From Campylobacteraceae bacterium (GTDB lineage: Bacteria > Campylobacterota > Campylobacteria > Campylobacterales > Sulfurovaceae): DNA of 6,746 nucleotides. Shown here in pieces: positions 5,726 to 6,746 of the stretch (position 1 is its first letter; the number at the start of each line of letters is the position of its first letter). The notes below the pieces were generated by a model. That model was not told the origin of the DNA, searched no databases, and saw only the letters and a program-made list of their open reading frames with translations. The stretch covers positions 1 to 6,746 of the forward strand of contig JALVQH010000060.1 of assembly GCA_027031505.1 (NCBI GenBank). The letters run 5' to 3'. Position numbers and translations under genes: made by a program.

Positions 5726-5781
5726 CTACTTCCTACTTCCTACTTCCTACTTCCTGCTTCCTACTTCCTGCTTCCTACTTC
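5726..5781. repeat. Eight-unit heptamer tandem array (CTACTTC)
   Basis: There are eight consecutive 7-bp units: six CTACTTC and two CTGCTTC (units 5 and 7, starting at 5754 and 5768), 56 bp with no indel. The array ends 2 bp before the extended -10 element at 5784. Such an array can change unit number by slipped-strand mispairing. Confidence 0.95.
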
Positions 5782-5783
5782 TA

Positions 5784-5792
5784 TGCTATAAT
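5784..5792 (+). promoter_or_regulatory. Extended -10 promoter of the MBL-fold hydrolase gene
   Basis: TGCTATAAT is a perfect TGnTATAAT extended -10 (hexamer 5787-5792). The -35 position, 17 bp upstream (5764-5769), falls inside the heptamer array and reads CTTCCT, far from TTGACA; extended -10 promoters tolerate this. Transcription would start near 5799, leaving a leader of about 18 nt before the ATG at 5817. Confidence 0.7.
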
Positions 5793-5816
5793 ACCACCAA
5801 AAAACGGAAACCTAAT

Positions 5817-6746
5817 ATGCCACGACCTCCTCTTTTTAAAATGCCTTATGGTATCGACACGCCGCCGATAAAACAGGTGCTGCACTGGAAGCTTGGAGGG
5901 CTGTTTCGCAAACGGCGGGCGCGGGTGCCGGAGGATGATATGCGTCCAAATGTACGCAAGCTGAAGGAGACGGATCTGGATCGGGAGGAGGATTGCGTCG
6001 TCTGGCTGGGGCATGCGACGTTTCTCATCCAGCTGGGCGGAGTACGCATCCTGACCGATCCGGTTTTTGGTGCGATTCCGATGACGCCCCGGCTGATACC
6101 GTTTCCGGCCGATCCTGCGGTTTTGAAGCCGGATGTGATCCTCATCAGCCATGGGCACTATGATCATCTCGATTTGAAGTCCCTGGCAGCGCTGGGGGTC
6201 TCGGACGGTTCCATCCCGATCCTCCTCCCTTCCGGTCTGGCACGCTACCTCAAACCGGGAGCCGATACGACCGAGCTGGGATGGTACGAACACCACACGG
6301 TCAAAGGGGTGACGATCACAGCGTTGCCCGCTTCGCACTGGCACCGGCGGGGTGCACGGGATTTCAACCGGGCACTGTGGTGCAGTTTCGGGATCGAGCG
6401 GGAAGGGGAGCGAATTTACTTTGCCGGGGATTCGGCACTGGACGGCCATTTTGATGCAATTTACGCTCGGTTTGGCGCCCCCGGACTGGCACTGATGCCC
6501 ATCGGCGCTTATCTGCCGGAGTTTGTGATGCGTACCAACCATATGAACCCCGATGAAGCGGTCGAAGCGACCCGGCGGCTTGGGGCTCCCCGGATGATCC
6601 CGTACCATTACGGCACCTTCAAACTCTCCGACGAGCCCATCGGCGAACCGGAAGTGTGGATCAAGCATCTGGCCGCTGCCGAAGACAACCCGCGGATTGA
6701 TCTCCTCGATGTCGGTGAAATCACCTCCACAAACATACCAGATATA
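5817..6746 (+). CDS. MBL-fold metallohydrolase, NAPE-PLD / UlaG-like, 3' end outside window
   Basis: The visible 310 residues form a metallo-beta-lactamase-fold hydrolase close to N-acylphosphatidylethanolamine phospholipase D. Zinc-site motifs appear in family order: HGHYDHLD (H112, H114, D116, H117), SHWHRRG (H174), FAGDSA (D205) and PYHYGTF (H264). Further NAPE-PLD-like marks are GHATFLIQ (residue 69 on), PIGAYLPEF, the NHMNPDEAV stretch and GTFKLSDEP. Family members hydrolyse phosphodiesters of N-acylated phospholipids or, in the UlaG branch, a sugar-phosphate lactone; the actual substrate here is unknown. There is no signal peptide or lipobox, so it is likely cytoplasmic or membrane-associated. 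The ATG at 5817 suits the promoter at 5784-5792; an in-frame ATG at 5841 is an alternative. The ribosome site is weak (CGGA, 5805-5808). No stop is reached; the family is usually about 330-390 residues, so little is missing. It appears more GC-rich than the preceding gene. Confidence 0.88.
   Translation, partial: MPRPPLFKMPYGIDTPPIKQVLHWKLGGLFRKRRARVPEDDMRPNVRKLKETDLDREEDCVVWLGHATFLIQLGGVRILTDPVFGAIPMTPRLIPFPADPAVLKPDVILISHGHYDHLDLKSLAALGVSDGSIPILLPSGLARYLKPGADTTELGWYEHHTVKGVTITALPASHWHRRGARDFNRALWCSFGIEREGERIYFAGDSALDGHFDAIYARFGAPGLALMPIGAYLPEFVMRTNHMNPDEAVEATRRLGAPRMIPYHYGTFKLSDEPIGEPEVWIKHLAAAEDNPRIDLLDVGEITSTNIPDI

Noticed and set aside
5781..6668. 295-codon minus-strand frame over the MBL-fold gene
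   Set aside because: The opposite strand carries all zinc-ligand motifs in order; the antisense translation has none.

Overview
The window is a 6.7 kb piece of a bacterial chromosome of roughly 50-55% GC by eye. It is probably from a Gram-negative organism, because it carries a Sec-exported periplasmic binding protein feeding a two-permease ABC importer. Frequent AAA-rich gene starts, heptameric tandem repeats and many short palindromes in the spacers would suit a sulfur-oxidising Campylobacterota or a proteobacterium. That placement is a guess; nothing here is taxonomically diagnostic.

Layout. On the minus strand at the left edge is the N-terminal part of a cytoplasmic glycerophosphodiester phosphodiesterase (GDPD family, 1-353). 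Across a 152-bp divergent spacer with a candidate promoter and dyad, a plus-strand operon begins: a PotD-type substrate-binding protein (506-1573), a PotA-type ATPase (1775-2833), PotB- and PotC-type permeases (2835-3683, 3680-4531), and a class III metallophosphodiesterase of the GpdQ/CpdA kind (4552-5340). A 476-bp gene-free stretch follows, filled with heptamer arrays and palindromes. An extended -10 promoter then drives an MBL-fold hydrolase of the NAPE-PLD/UlaG-like family (5817 to the right edge, 3' end missing).

How the genes may work together. Automatic annotation would call the transporter a spermidine/putrescine importer. However, a hand comparison with E. coli PotD indicates that two of the three acidic polyamine-binding residues are replaced, in a stretch now rich in Arg/Lys, while the tryptophans and one Asp are kept. 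The transporter is flanked by a GDPD enzyme and followed in its operon by a GpdQ-like phosphodiesterase. The favoured, unproven reading is an importer for a phosphate-containing or zwitterionic compound, such as a glycerophosphodiester from phospholipid turnover, coupled to intracellular phosphodiesterases. The NAPE-PLD-like gene, another phospholipid-related phosphodiesterase family, lies nearby but has its own promoter and may be unrelated.

Non-coding structure is rich: a three-way-junction-like tandem palindrome between the binding-protein and ATPase genes, a stem that partly covers the ATPase ribosome binding site, nested inverted repeats at 5407-5641, and two different 7-bp tandem arrays bracketing that block.
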